Shown here: in pieces, positions 1 to 9,650 of the stretch
Numbering within the stretch: the stretch's first letter is position 1
Layout: the number at the start of each line of letters is the position of its first letter
Assembly: GCA_019633425.1 (NCBI GenBank)
Contig: WSUB01000170.1
Span: 216-64,215, forward strand
Direction of reading: 5' to 3'
Length of the DNA: 64,000 bases
From: Tulasnella sp. 424
Lineage: Eukaryota > Basidiomycota > Agaricomycetes > Cantharellales > Tulasnellaceae
Notes under the pieces: generated by a model
What the model was told of the DNA's origin: nothing
Database searches by the model: none
What the model saw: only the letters and a program-made list of their open reading frames with translations
Translations under genes and position numbers: made by a program

Positions 1-1009
1 CACGTCCATGATTGGAGACGGCCAAGTGCAAAACACCGAGGACGCTCTCCACGTGCTCGGCGGTCATCCCGCCAGATGGCGTTCCTTCTCGACTTCGTTC
101 ATGACACCCAGGTTGAATGAGGTCCTTGGGGTGACCTTTCCGAATTTATCGACATTCTCGTACTGTCAGGCTCTCCCTCTATCCGAGTCAACACCGGCCA
201 TAGTTCTCGATGCGCCAAAGCTCGAGACCCTCATTGCCCATGTCGATACGGTACTTTTCAAAAACGACTCATGGCCAAATCTTAAACATCTAGATATTTC
301 ATCTCTCCGGGGCAGTGAAAGTTGGCTATGGAGGGTGTTAGGGGCATCGCAGTCATCATTGGAGTTCATGGGAATTCGCTCGGAGGCAGTACTATGGATG
401 AGGAAAAGAAGCTTCGAGGCAGAGAGCGGGAATGGATCGGCCGTATCCTACTTGCCCAAGCTGCGATGTCTCGAGGTTCGTTCGCTGTCCGACGTTCAGT
501 GGGGGAGCCTTCGATTCGTAGCAATGCCCTCCTTAACGCACCTTACCTTGGACTTCAACTTCTTCCCTCCCCTGCAAGACAGCCAACTACTCCTTCCCGC
601 ATTCGATTCTCTCCAGTTTCTTCACGTCTGCACAAACTCCAACTCCAACGGCGTGGATACGCTTAGCATCTTGCTTGAACGAGCTCCGAACGTGACATCG
701 CTCATGATTACAGTCAAGGTCCCCACGTTCGCCAGTAGTGGAGGGAACATGATCACCCCACTCTTGTTGACCGCGGCTGCATCGCCCCAAGAGCCGTTCG
801 TCGGAAAGAAACTGGAGGAGGTCCACCTTCTGATGGTTTTCGTATCTGTGGATGATCTTAAGAAGCTCGTCGACCTTCGAGCGGGTTGTCTGAAGAAGAT
901 CGTGGTCACCAAAGGGTTGACTGAGGTTCACTCGCGACCGAACACAAATCCAGAGCAGGACTTGGCATGGCTGAAGAATCAGGTCACGTTTGAGGAGGTA
1001 GAAGGATAG
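1..1009 (+). CDS. F-box protein, 5'-truncated by the window edge (array copy 0)
   Basis: The frame is open from base 2 to the stop at 1007-1009, and the N-terminal F-box lies outside the window. About 335 residues remain. They align throughout with the C-terminal three quarters of the next copies: the block QVQNTEDALHVLGG, a run of leucine-rich strands (LPKLRCLEV, LTHLTLD, FDSLQFLH, APNVTSL) and the ending VTFEEVEG. The first part is almost identical to the copy at 3720. The middle is instead closest to the copy at 5712. It is probably a substrate receptor of an SCF ubiquitin ligase, by homology to its neighbours. Whether it is intact upstream cannot be seen. The ATG at base 8 is internal, because paralogues continue upstream of it. 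Confidence 0.85.
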   Translation, partial: TSMIGDGQVQNTEDALHVLGGHPARWRSFSTSFMTPRLNEVLGVTFPNLSTFSYCQALPLSESTPAIVLDAPKLETLIAHVDTVLFKNDSWPNLKHLDISSLRGSESWLWRVLGASQSSLEFMGIRSEAVLWMRKRSFEAESGNGSAVSYLPKLRCLEVRSLSDVQWGSLRFVAMPSLTHLTLDFNFFPPLQDSQLLLPAFDSLQFLHVCTNSNSNGVDTLSILLERAPNVTSLMITVKVPTFASSGGNMITPLLLTAAASPQEPFVGKKLEEVHLLMVFVSVDDLKKLVDLRAGCLKKIVVTKGLTEVHSRPNTNPEQDLAWLKNQVTFEEVEG

Positions 1010-1387
1010 TGACCTTAAAGAATGGCTTGAGTTATACGCAGTGGGATTTGTAAACCACGGTTACTTCTTGCTCTTGATGTTGCCCAACGCGTTCTCTTCC
1101 ACGTAAGCAGCTTTTTCGTTCGGAATTCGAACCCTTCGATAATGAAATGTAAATATATTAAAGTGAAAATTGTCCTTGGGAACACCTCAGCTGGTGGTTG
1201 TCGGTTGGGGTCTATGATTTTCAAGACCGCCGCGAGGTTGCTAAGGGGCTTCTGTGTGACGTTCGTCAACTCCGTCGCTGGTAGAATAAAAGGACAAGCT
1301 AGAGAGCGTCCATAGGATTACTCTCTGGTCATCGGACGCAAAAATTGAACTTGCAGTGGTGGACGCCGTCGAAGAGCCCCGGCGAAG

Positions 1388-1424
1388 TTACATCATTCGC
1401 TTAAATGCCGAGCCAAGTCACGTG
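1388..1424 (+). promoter_or_regulatory. TTACATCAT / CACGTG module, outer copy
   Basis: TTACATCAT at 1388-1396 and CACGTG at 1419-1424, 22 bases apart. It is a looser version of the module found once in front of each of the next copies. The first half resembles a CREB/ATF-type bZIP site and the second is an E-box. Function is inferred only from conservation among the duplicated spacers. Confidence 0.4.
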
Positions 1425-1604
1425 TTAGGCGGGCATCTAGCTCTTGAAAAACCACCTCGACTGCGCCCTCCCTGGTGAATCAAAAGCGAGCATCACACTA
1501 CTCAATAGGTTGGCACATATAAGAATAATGCTCCATTACTTTGCTGACCCTCTCACATTCGTCAATAGCATTACTTCGTTCCCCTTTACGAACCGCCGTC
1601 GGTA

Positions 1605-1634
1605 TTACATCATGATGTCGAGCATAGTCACGTG
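1605..1634 (+). promoter_or_regulatory. TTACATCAT / CACGTG module upstream of the F-box gene at 1802
   Basis: TTACATCAT at 1605-1613 and CACGTG at 1629-1634, 15 bases apart and 168 bases before the start codon. The bases after the E-box (TTCGGCCGGCAT) are shared with the copy at 5457. Confidence 0.5.
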
Positions 1635-1801
1635 TTCGGCCGGCATCAAACGCTTTGACCCAAACCACCGACCTCTGTCCTCGCTGGCGAAGTGAGTACC
1701 ACGCCTTTAATAGGGCGACAGACGTATTAAACGCAATCGTGTGATTACTGACTATTCTACTGACGTGGATAGTTGAATAAGCCACTTCGTTCTCGCCGTC
1801 C

Positions 1802-3076
1802 ATGACCCACATCAACGATCTTCCTCCCGAACTCCTTTCCACAATTTTCTCAATCATAATCGGGCTCTATAAAGAAGACCTAACCGCGCTCACGAAACGC
1901 CGATCCCACCAACTTCTGGATATTCTCCTTGTGGGCCGGTATTGGAGCAGTGCGGCATGTGCGACTCCCTCGTTATGGACGACGATATTTGTAACAGATG
2001 GGTCAACGGCGGTCCGGAGAGTGCAGAGATACCTGGAGAGGTCGGGAGATCTCCCCTTGGACGTTGTCGTCACGTCCATGACTAGAGACGGCCAAGTGCA
2101 AAACACCGAGGACGCTCTCCACGTGCTCGGCGGTCATTCCGCCAGATGGCGTTCTTTCGCGACTTCGTTCACGACACCCAGGTTAAATGGGATTCTCGGA
2201 ATGACCTTTCCAAATTTATCGGCATTCTCGTACTGTCCGGCTCTCCCCCTATCCCAGTCAACCCCTGTCATAGTTCTCGATGCGCCAAAGCTCGAGACCC
2301 TCATTGCCCCCGCCGATATGGTATTGTTCAAAAACGACTCATGGCCGAATCTTAAGCGCCTAGATATTCCATCTCTCTGGGGCAATGAAAGTTGGCTATG
2401 GAGGGTGCTGAGGGCATCGCAGTCATCGTTGGAGTTTCTGGGAATGCGCTCGGAGATAATCCTAGGGATAACGAAAGGACGCTTCGAGAGGGATAATGGG
2501 AATGGTTCGGCAGTATCCTCTCTGCCAAACCTGCGATGTCTCAAGGTCCGTGCGATGTCCACCGGTCAGTGCGAGAGCCTTCGATTTGCAGCAATGTCCT
2601 CCTTAACGCACCTTACCTTCGACATCGACTTCTCCATTACCTCGCAAATGAGTCAACTACTTCTTCCCACATTCGATTCCCTCCAGGTTCTTCACTTCTG
2701 CACGTACGCCAACCGCAACGGCGCAGATATGCTCAGTCTCTTGCTCCAACGAGCCCCGAACGTGACATCGCTCACTATTACAGACAAAGTCCGCACATTC
2801 GCCAGTAGCAGGGATAATATGATCACCCCACTCTTGTTGACCGACGCTGCATCGCCCAAAGAACCGTTGGTCGGGAAGAAACTGGAGGAGGTCCACCTTC
2901 TGAGGTTTCCCACATCGGTGGGGAATCTAAGGAAGCTCATCAACCTTCGAATTGGAGCGGGTTGTCTGAAGAAGATCGTTCTCACCAAAGGGTTGACTGA
3001 AGTTCAATCGCGACTGGATAAAGAGAACTTGTCATGGCTGAAGAATCGGGTCACGTTTGAGGAGGTAGAAGGATAG
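1802..3076 (+). CDS. F-box protein, array copy 1
   Basis: Single-exon protein of 424 residues starting MTHINDLPPELLSTIFS. The F-box spans about residues 4-70, with an insertion rich in Lys/Arg before LLDILLVGRYW and ending ATPSLWTTIFV. The rest consists of leucine-rich strands that make a likely target-binding surface. The start is supported because four paralogues begin with the same MTHIN-type sequence. The expected role is substrate recognition in an SCF ubiquitin ligase with Skp1 and cullin 1; this follows from the F-box, and the target is unknown. The C-terminal tail (SRLDKENLSWLKNRVTFEEV) is shorter than in the sister copies. The HSARWRSFATSF block is shared with the copy at 5712, not with the immediate neighbour at 3720. 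Confidence 0.9.
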   Translation: MTHINDLPPELLSTIFSIIIGLYKEDLTALTKRRSHQLLDILLVGRYWSSAACATPSLWTTIFVTDGSTAVRRVQRYLERSGDLPLDVVVTSMTRDGQVQNTEDALHVLGGHSARWRSFATSFTTPRLNGILGMTFPNLSAFSYCPALPLSQSTPVIVLDAPKLETLIAPADMVLFKNDSWPNLKRLDIPSLWGNESWLWRVLRASQSSLEFLGMRSEIILGITKGRFERDNGNGSAVSSLPNLRCLKVRAMSTGQCESLRFAAMSSLTHLTFDIDFSITSQMSQLLLPTFDSLQVLHFCTYANRNGADMLSLLLQRAPNVTSLTITDKVRTFASSRDNMITPLLLTDAASPKEPLVGKKLEEVHLLRFPTSVGNLRKLINLRIGAGCLKKIVLTKGLTEVQSRLDKENLSWLKNRVTFEEVEG

Positions 3077-3719
3077 TGACCTTAAAGAATGGCGTGAGTC
3101 CTATACACTAGGATTTGTGAGTGACGGTCAATTCTTCGTCTTGAAATCGCTTAACCTATCATGCAGGCACTCGCCTTTTCATCCGGACCTAGCCCTTTCA
3201 AGAGTGAAATTTAGATATCCTAAGTGAGAACCTTAGGAGTACCCCGTTTGTTGTTCATCGAATTCTGTCCTTTACTCGAACTTCGTGAGGCTGTTGATGG
3301 GGCCTTCATTGGCTTTCTCGTTCGTGCTTCTAGTCTCCATGGCCGTGCCCGATAACCACCTGGGATAGTCGGGAGATTCGTTGATATCAGGCTGGTGAGT
3401 GAGGTTCGTGATCACTATTGCTGGTGGAATAAAAGTGAAAGGACATGTGATCAAAGGTCTACTCGAAAAAGCTCCTCAAAGTTACGTCATCGCCGAGAAA
3501 TGCCACGCGTTCGGCCGAACACTACACTTGTGCCCAGCCGCCACCGTCTGTCCCCGTTGGTGAAGTGTGTATCAAATCTCTAGTGGGGCTTCATAGCTCT
3601 CATCTGACCTCGCTAGCGAAGTGAGTACTACCCCTCTGATAGAGTTCAAAGTACTCGTGTAATTGCTGACTTTTCCACTTACGTGGAGAGTTCTTCGTTC
3701 CTATTTACGAATCACCGTC
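3077..3719. other. intergenic spacer of the F-box array
   Basis: No gene seen. It is a duplicated spacer carrying the 3' flank of copy 1 and the promoter of copy 2, clearly similar to 5013-5711 and 6996-7542. Confidence 0.6.
3482..3509 (+). promoter_or_regulatory. TTACGTCAT / CACGCG module upstream of the F-box gene at 3720
   Basis: TTACGTCAT at 3482-3490, then 13 bases, then CACGCG at 3504-3509, about 211 bases before the start. The E-box is mutated at one position compared with the copies at 1629, 5457 and 7382, while the 13-base spacing is kept. Confidence 0.45.
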
Positions 3720-5012
3720 ATGACCCACATCAACCATCTTCCTCTCGAACTACTTTCCACACTTTTCTCAATCATAATCGGGCTCTCTAAAGAAGACTTA
3801 CCCGCGCTCACGAAACGTCGATCCCACAAACTTCTGGATATTCTCCTTGTGTGCCGGTATTGGAGCAGTGCGGCATGTGCGACCCCCTCGTTATGGACGA
3901 CGGTATATGTCACAAGTGGGTCAACGGCGGTCCAGAGAGTGCATCGATACCTGGAGAGGTCGGGAGATCTCCCCTTGGACGTTGTCATTACGTCCATGAT
4001 TGGAGACGGCCAAGTGCAAAACACCGAGGACGCTCTCCACGTGCTCGGCGGTCATCCCGCCAGATGGCGTTCCTTCTCGACTTCGTTCATGACACCCAGG
4101 TTGAATGAGGTCCTTGGGGTGACTCTTCCGAATTTATCGACATTCTCGTACTACTGTCCGCCTCTCCCTCTACTAGTATCCCCGCCAACCGCGGCCACAG
4201 TTCTCGATGCGCCAAAGCTCGAGACCCTCATTGCCGCCACCAATACGGTATTTTTCAAAAACGGCTCATGGCCGAATCTTAAGCGCCTAGATATTCCATA
4301 TCTCCATGGCGATGAAAGTTGGCTCTGGAGTGTGCTGGGGGCATCGCAGTCATCATTGGAGTTTCTGGGAATGCGCTCGGAGACTCACCTAGTGATATCA
4401 AAACGACGCTTCGAGACGAATAATGGGACTGGATCGGCAGTTTCCTATCTGCCAAACCTGCGATGTCTCAAAGTTCGTGCGATGTCCGACACTGGGTGGG
4501 CGAGCCTTCGATTCGTAGCAATGCCCTCCTTAACGCACCTTACCTTCGACCTCGACCTCCCCACTACCTCACAAATGAGCCAACTACTTCTTCCCACCTT
4601 CGATTCTCTCCAGGTTCTTCACTTCTGCTCGTACGCCAACCGCAAAGGCGCAGATATACTCAGTCTCTTGCTCAAACGAGCCCCGAACGTGACGTCGCTC
4701 ACGATTACGGACAAAGCCCGCACGTCCGCCAGTAGCTGGGATAATATGATGATCCCACTCTTGTTCACCGCGCCCGCATCGCCCCGAGAACCGCTGGTCG
4801 GAAAGAAACTGGAGGAGGTCCACCTTCTGAGGTTTTCCGCATCTGTGCAGGATCTGAAGAAGCTCGTCGACCTTCGAACTCGAGCGGGTTGTCTGAAGAA
4901 GATCGTGCTTACCAAAGGGTTCACTGAAGTTCAATCGCGACCGAATACAAATCCGGAGCAGGACTTGGCATGGGTGAAGAATCGGGTCACGTTTGAGGAG
5001 GTAGAAGGATAG
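3720..5012 (+). CDS. F-box protein, array copy 2
   Basis: Single-exon protein of 430 residues. The ATG at 3720 (MTHINHLPLELLSTLFS) is chosen because it aligns with the starts of the sister genes; the frame is open further upstream but without an ATG there. F-box in about the first 70 residues, then leucine-rich strands, ending VTFEEVEG. The sequence is a mosaic. From IGDGQVQNTED to LNEVLGV it is almost identical to copy 0. From FLGMRSE through YANRKGAD it follows copy 1. Its C-terminal NTNPEQDLAW again resembles copy 0. A likely SCF substrate receptor; the target is unknown. Confidence 0.9.
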   Translation: MTHINHLPLELLSTLFSIIIGLSKEDLPALTKRRSHKLLDILLVCRYWSSAACATPSLWTTVYVTSGSTAVQRVHRYLERSGDLPLDVVITSMIGDGQVQNTEDALHVLGGHPARWRSFSTSFMTPRLNEVLGVTLPNLSTFSYYCPPLPLLVSPPTAATVLDAPKLETLIAATNTVFFKNGSWPNLKRLDIPYLHGDESWLWSVLGASQSSLEFLGMRSETHLVISKRRFETNNGTGSAVSYLPNLRCLKVRAMSDTGWASLRFVAMPSLTHLTFDLDLPTTSQMSQLLLPTFDSLQVLHFCSYANRKGADILSLLLKRAPNVTSLTITDKARTSASSWDNMMIPLLFTAPASPREPLVGKKLEEVHLLRFSASVQDLKKLVDLRTRAGCLKKIVLTKGFTEVQSRPNTNPEQDLAWVKNRVTFEEVEG

Positions 5013-5711
5013 TGACCTTAAACAATGGCGTGGTCCTTTACACTAGGATTTGTGGGTGACGGTCAATTCTTGGTCCTGCAATCGCTTAAAGCATTCCCTA
5101 TTATACAGGCACTGGCTTTTTCATTCGGACCCAACCTCTTGGAGAGTGAAATATTAAATATCTTAAGTGAGAATTAACCTCGGTAATACCCCCTTTGCAG
5201 TTTGTCGGAGTCTGTCCTTCACTCGAACTTCGTGAGGTTGGTGATAGGTCCTTCATTGGCTTTCTCTCTCGTGCTTCTAGTCCCCAGGGCCCTACCGATA
5301 GTAACATCGGATGGTCGGCAGATTTGTTTATATCAGACTCCTGGGTGAGGTTTGTGATCACTGTTGCTGTTGAAATAAAAGCGAACGTCCACCGGATCCA
5401 GGTCTACTCGTGGTCGGTAAAAAGCTCCGGATAGTTATGTCATCGCCGAGAAAAGCCACGTGTTCGGCCGGCATTCCGAATAATACACTTTTGCCCAGCC
5501 TCCACCATCTGTTCCGTTGGTGAAGTGATTATCAAATCTCTAGTGGGGTTGCATATATACGAAAATAGGGGTCATCTATCTGTTCTCGCTAGCGAAGTGA
5601 GTACTACGCCTCTAATAGGTCTAGAGTAACACACGTATTCAAAGCGCTCATGTGATTGCTGACTATTCCACCTACGTGGATAGTTGAACACATCACTTCA
5701 GTCTCGCCGCC
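5013..5711. other. intergenic spacer of the F-box array
   Basis: No gene seen. It is a duplicated spacer. A TATA-like stretch GCATATATACGAAAATAG lies near 5551 and recurs, one base shorter, in front of the gene at 7543. Confidence 0.6.
5435..5462 (+). promoter_or_regulatory. TTATGTCAT / CACGTG module upstream of the F-box gene at 5712
   Basis: TTATGTCAT at 5435-5443, 13 bases, then CACGTG at 5457-5462, 250 bases before the start codon. Same order and spacing as at 3482 and 7360. Confidence 0.5.
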
Positions 5712-6995
5712 ATGACCCACATCAACGATCTCCCTCCCGAACTACTTTCCACAATTTTCTCAATCATAATCGGGCTCTCTAAAGAAGACCTACCCGCGCT
5801 CACGAGACGCCGATCCCACCAACTTCTGGATATTCTCCTTGTGTGCCGATATTGGAGCAGTGCGGCATGTGCGACCCCCTCGTTATGGACGACGGTATTT
5901 GTCACATATGGATCAAGTGCGGTCCAGAGAGTAGAGCGATACCTGGAGAGGTCGGGAGATCTCCCCTTGGACGTTGTCATCACGTCCATGATTGGAGACG
6001 GCCAAGTGCAAAACACCGAAGACGCTCTCCACGTGCTCGGCGGTCATTCCGCCAGATGGCGTTCTTTCGCGACTTCGTTCACGACACCCAAGTTGAATGG
6101 GATTCTTGGGATAATCTTTCCGAATTTATCGACATTCTCGTACTGTCCCGCGCTTCCTATCACCGAGTTCACCCCGACCATAACTCTCGATGCGCCAAAG
6201 CTCGAGACCCTCATTACCCTCGCCGATATGGTACTTTTCAAAAACGACTCATGGCCGAATCTTAAACGTCTATATATCAAATCTCTCCGGGGCTCTGAAG
6301 GTTGGCTATGGACGGTGCTGGGGGCATCGCAGTCATCATTGGAGTTCATGGAATTACGGTCGGAGACGATGCTATGGATAAGGAAAGGAAAGTTCGAGGC
6401 AGATAACGGTGATGGATCCGCCGTATCCTACCTGCCAAAGCTGCGATGTCTCGAAGTTCGTGGGTTGTCCGACGTTCAGTTCGGGAGCCTTCGATTCGCA
6501 GTAATGCCCTCCCTAACCCACCTTACCTTGGACTGCAACTTCCTTCCTTCCTCGCAAGCAAGTCAACTACACCTTCCTACATTCGATTCTCTCCAGTTTC
6601 TTCACTTCTGCACGGACGCTAACCGCAATGGCGCAAATATGCTCAGTCCCTTGCTTGAACGCGCCCCGAACGTGACGTTGCTTATGATTACACACAAGGT
6701 CCACACGTTCATCAGTCGCGGGGAGAATATGATCACCCCACTCTTGTTGACCACGGCTGCATCGCCCCGAGAAGCATTGGTCGGAAATAAACTGGAGGAG
6801 GTCCACCTTCTGAGGTTTTCCGCATCTGTGGAAAATTTGAAGAAGCTCGTCGAACTTCGAATTCGAGCGGGCCGTCTGAAGAAGATCGTGATCACCAAAG
6901 GGTGGAATGTTGTTCAACCGCGACCTAATCCAAATCCGGAGCAGGACTTGGCATGGGTGAAGAGTCGGGTCACGCTTGAGGAGGTAGAAGGATAG
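5712..6995 (+). CDS. F-box protein, array copy 3
   Basis: Single-exon protein of 427 residues starting MTHINDLPPELLSTIFS. F-box in the first ~70 residues with LLDILLVCRYWSSAACATPS, followed by leucine-rich strands and the family ending VTLEEVEG. Its first third (HSARWRSFATSFTTPKLNG) pairs with copy 1. Its middle (RKGKFEAD, LPKLRCLEVRGLSDVQ) pairs with copy 0. Probable SCF ubiquitin-ligase substrate receptor by domain content. The shared TTAYGTCAT/CACGTG module and duplicated spacer suggest it is expressed with the other copies. Confidence 0.9.
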   Translation: MTHINDLPPELLSTIFSIIIGLSKEDLPALTRRRSHQLLDILLVCRYWSSAACATPSLWTTVFVTYGSSAVQRVERYLERSGDLPLDVVITSMIGDGQVQNTEDALHVLGGHSARWRSFATSFTTPKLNGILGIIFPNLSTFSYCPALPITEFTPTITLDAPKLETLITLADMVLFKNDSWPNLKRLYIKSLRGSEGWLWTVLGASQSSLEFMELRSETMLWIRKGKFEADNGDGSAVSYLPKLRCLEVRGLSDVQFGSLRFAVMPSLTHLTLDCNFLPSSQASQLHLPTFDSLQFLHFCTDANRNGANMLSPLLERAPNVTLLMITHKVHTFISRGENMITPLLLTTAASPREALVGNKLEEVHLLRFSASVENLKKLVELRIRAGRLKKIVITKGWNVVQPRPNPNPEQDLAWVKSRVTLEEVEG

Positions 6996-7542
6996 CTATA
7001 CGCTGGGATTTGTGAGTGACGGTCAATTCTTCATCCTGAAATCGCTTAAAGCATTCCATATCATTCAGGCACTGGCCTTTTCATTCGGACCCTTCGAGAG
7101 TGAAATCCTAAATATCTTAAGTGAGAATTAACCTTGGAAATACCCCCATGGCTGTTCGTCGGAGTCTGTCCCTTTACTTGAACTCTGCAAGGTTGGCCTT
7201 CATTGGCTCTCTCGCTCGTGCTTCTAGTCTCCGTGTCTGTACCGATAACAACTTAGGAGGGTCGGCAGATTCGTCGATATCAGGCTGCGGGTGAGATTCA
7301 TGATCACTTTCGCTGGTGGAACAAAAGCGAACGTTCAGGGGATCCACCGCTGCGCAAAGTTACGTCATTGCCGATAAGGGCCACGTGTTCGGCCGGCGTT
7401 CCGAACGGTCCACTTGTACCCGGCTGCCACCGTCTGTTCCCGTTGGTGAAGTGAGTATCAGATCTCTAGCGAGGTTGCGTATATGAAAATAGCGCTCAAT
7501 CTCTTTGATTTCAGAGTTTCATTGTTTGCGCCCATCCCTTCA
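6996..7542. other. intergenic spacer joining conserved and diverged F-box copies
   Basis: No gene seen. The spacer is a copy of the ones between the conserved paralogues, although the gene that follows is strongly diverged. The ATG at 7483 lies inside the TATA-like box (GCGTATATGAAAATAG) that corresponds to GCATATATACGAAAATAG of the previous promoter. Confidence 0.6.
7360..7387 (+). promoter_or_regulatory. TTACGTCAT / CACGTG module upstream of the F-box gene at 7543
   Basis: TTACGTCAT at 7360-7368, 13 bases, CACGTG at 7382-7387, followed by TTCGGCCGGC as in the other copies. It lies 156 bases before the chosen start at 7543. Confidence 0.5.
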
Positions 7543-8766
7543 ATGCCTCATGCCCATGCCCTCCCGCCTGAGCTCCTTGCCCTCGTCTTCTCTGCTGTCT
7601 ACAATGACGCGGAGATGGGAGCGACTTCGTTGCTTCTACGAAAGTCTCACGAGCTCCTCGACATCCTCCTCGTTTGTCGCTTCTGGAACGACGTTGCCTG
7701 CCAGATATCATCACTATGGACAACCGTGCATGTCGGACACGACCAGAATGCTTTAAACCGAGCCCAAACGTACGCAGATCGGTCAGGGTATCATGAAATA
7801 GACGTTGTCGTTACCTCCATGTCTGAAGACGTCTCCGCTCAAACCTGCGGGCTTGCTTTCCACCACCTGCTTCTCGGACGCTCCCACCGCGTGCGCTCAA
7901 TTACCATTCCTTTCTCGCCGTTTCACATATGTCAAGCTCTTTACACGCAACTTCCGAACCTGACCAGCTTCACCTACGTCCCCATGTCGTCCCACGACAA
8001 GCGCCTCGCGGCGAACTCACGTCCAGGCGATGTCAACCTTGACGCCCCCAAACTTGATACGCTCGTTCTGCACACCGATACAGTAGCATTTGACAGAGAC
8101 GAATGGCCCTCCTTACAGAGCTTGGAGTATCGTCGCTGCTCTGGGAACGAAGAGTGGCTTTGGGGCATATTGGGAGCATCCCAACGGACATTGCAGACCC
8201 TAGTTCTCAGTCATCCAGACGAAGCGCTGGTCATGAGGCAGGGCTATCCCTTCTACCTCAGTACCAAAATCAAACTTTGTACATCCCTTTCGAATCTCAC
8301 AAGCCTCAGAATCCTCGGGGGTGAAGACCCTTATTGGACCACTCTCCGCTTTGCGGACATGTCAGCCCTCACGTCTCTCACCGTGGAACTCGATTGGTTC
8401 CCGGATCCGGGGGATCAAGAAACCTCCCTCCCCACGTTCGAATCTCTCCGATCACTTTCACTCGCCACGTCTACTGCAGACGATATCCACGTCACCCTGG
8501 CGTATCTCCTTCAGTTTACCCCGAATATCACTTCGCTCACGGTGACCGACAACTCGGACAATTATGACGCAGGCGAAGGACATCTCATTAACCCTCTCTT
8601 ACTAAACACAGGGGAGGATCCGGGACAGCCGTTGTTCTGCCAATATCTGGAGGAGATAACCATCCTGGGCGTGTCAACACCCAGCGCTAAGCTGAAAGAG
8701 CTTGTAACACTACGACATCCTCAAATTCGAAAGATTAGGTTCGATGGAGAACTAGAGATTGAATAA
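7543..8766 (+). CDS. F-box protein, diverged array copy 4
   Basis: Single-exon protein of 407 residues from MPHAHALPPELLALVFS. An in-frame ATG exists at 7483, but it lies inside the TATA-like box shared with the neighbouring promoter, and the 7543 start aligns with the sister proteins. The F-box covers about residues 5-65 (SHELLDILLVCRFWNDVACQ, SSLWTTVHV). The remainder has leucine-rich strands (LSNLTSLRILGG, MSALTSLTVELD, TPNITSLTVTDN). It ends RKIRFDGELEIE without the EEVEG tail of the close copies. Coding sequence is far from copies 0-3, while its upstream spacer is nearly the same as theirs. Probable SCF substrate receptor. Confidence 0.88.
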   Translation: MPHAHALPPELLALVFSAVYNDAEMGATSLLLRKSHELLDILLVCRFWNDVACQISSLWTTVHVGHDQNALNRAQTYADRSGYHEIDVVVTSMSEDVSAQTCGLAFHHLLLGRSHRVRSITIPFSPFHICQALYTQLPNLTSFTYVPMSSHDKRLAANSRPGDVNLDAPKLDTLVLHTDTVAFDRDEWPSLQSLEYRRCSGNEEWLWGILGASQRTLQTLVLSHPDEALVMRQGYPFYLSTKIKLCTSLSNLTSLRILGGEDPYWTTLRFADMSALTSLTVELDWFPDPGDQETSLPTFESLRSLSLATSTADDIHVTLAYLLQFTPNITSLTVTDNSDNYDAGEGHLINPLLLNTGEDPGQPLFCQYLEEITILGVSTPSAKLKELVTLRHPQIRKIRFDGELEIE

Positions 8767-9650
8767 TCTCTTCTCATGGAGCAATCTGTCGGAGTGGACA
8801 ATCAGCGAGGCGAACTCGATGTACCAAATAGTTGGTGGGAAGAGTTGTCAGAGCGGGTTGCCTTTGGCTCAAAGATGGGATCTGATACGAGATCCATAGA
8901 TGCTCACCTAGTATTCCTAAATTTCGTTTAGTGGACAAATAAGTAAATCCTTAGAGAACTTGAAAATCCGAGTATCGCAGTTGGTATACACGTGTGCTTT
9001 GAAGGTCCTAAAGCAAATGTATGTAGGTAAGATTCGAGAGTCTTCGGGAGGGTCTATGAAGTATTTGTGGGACATTCCTGGTGGTTGGATTTAGTCCTTT
9101 GTTTAGTCTGTATTGCGCCGTATGCACATAGGGGAGCATCCGTTCCTCAAGACAGGTCTCAGAATGGGTACGAAAATGCAGCTCGGAACCCTTCCAATCG
9201 AATTGATCCGGTTTGAGTAGTCTTTAAGATTTTAAAACGTCTCATAGGTTCGGCTTTTCCGAGCAGGCGAAACGACTCGCGTTCTCATTCGGACCAGATC
9301 CCGGCCTACTCCCCCGTATTCCTTCAATTTACGAGTTGCCGAGTCTTGCTAGGGACGGGGAAAAAACTTGCAATTGCAATATGCCATGTTGTGACGGTAA
9401 TCAATCCGGGGGACTGAAAACATGTCGTGTTAGCGCGGTGACGCAGATCTCAGCATCGCCACACGTGACCAAGATTGAGGTCTGACTCTTTGACCAAGCC
9501 TCCGCACCCACGACTTTCCTCTGCAGCGCAACTTGATCTATCCCGTCTATTTTGATACTCCAAAGTGAGTCTCTCTGACTACGTATTACGTTTGAGCCTG
9601 ATTTTCTCAGAGGCTTTAATAGTTGAACGCTTTTCGGTCTGTTCACTGCC
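8767..9650. other. intergenic region, no gene seen
   Basis: No credible reading frame. A CACGTG-containing stretch (CACACGTGACC, near 9461) lies about 190 bases before the next start. It lacks the TTACGTCAT half seen in the closer copies. Confidence 0.5.

Larger units (their letters stand above)
1010..1801. other. intergenic spacer of the F-box array, duplicated promoter region
   Basis: No gene seen. The spacer is related to those at 3077-3719, 5013-5711 and 6996-7542, so flanks were copied together with the genes. It holds two versions of the TTACRTCAT...CACGTG module (1388-1424 and 1605-1634), which suggests an internal duplication or the remnant of a deleted gene copy. A TATA-like ACATATAAG lies near 1516. 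Confidence 0.6.
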
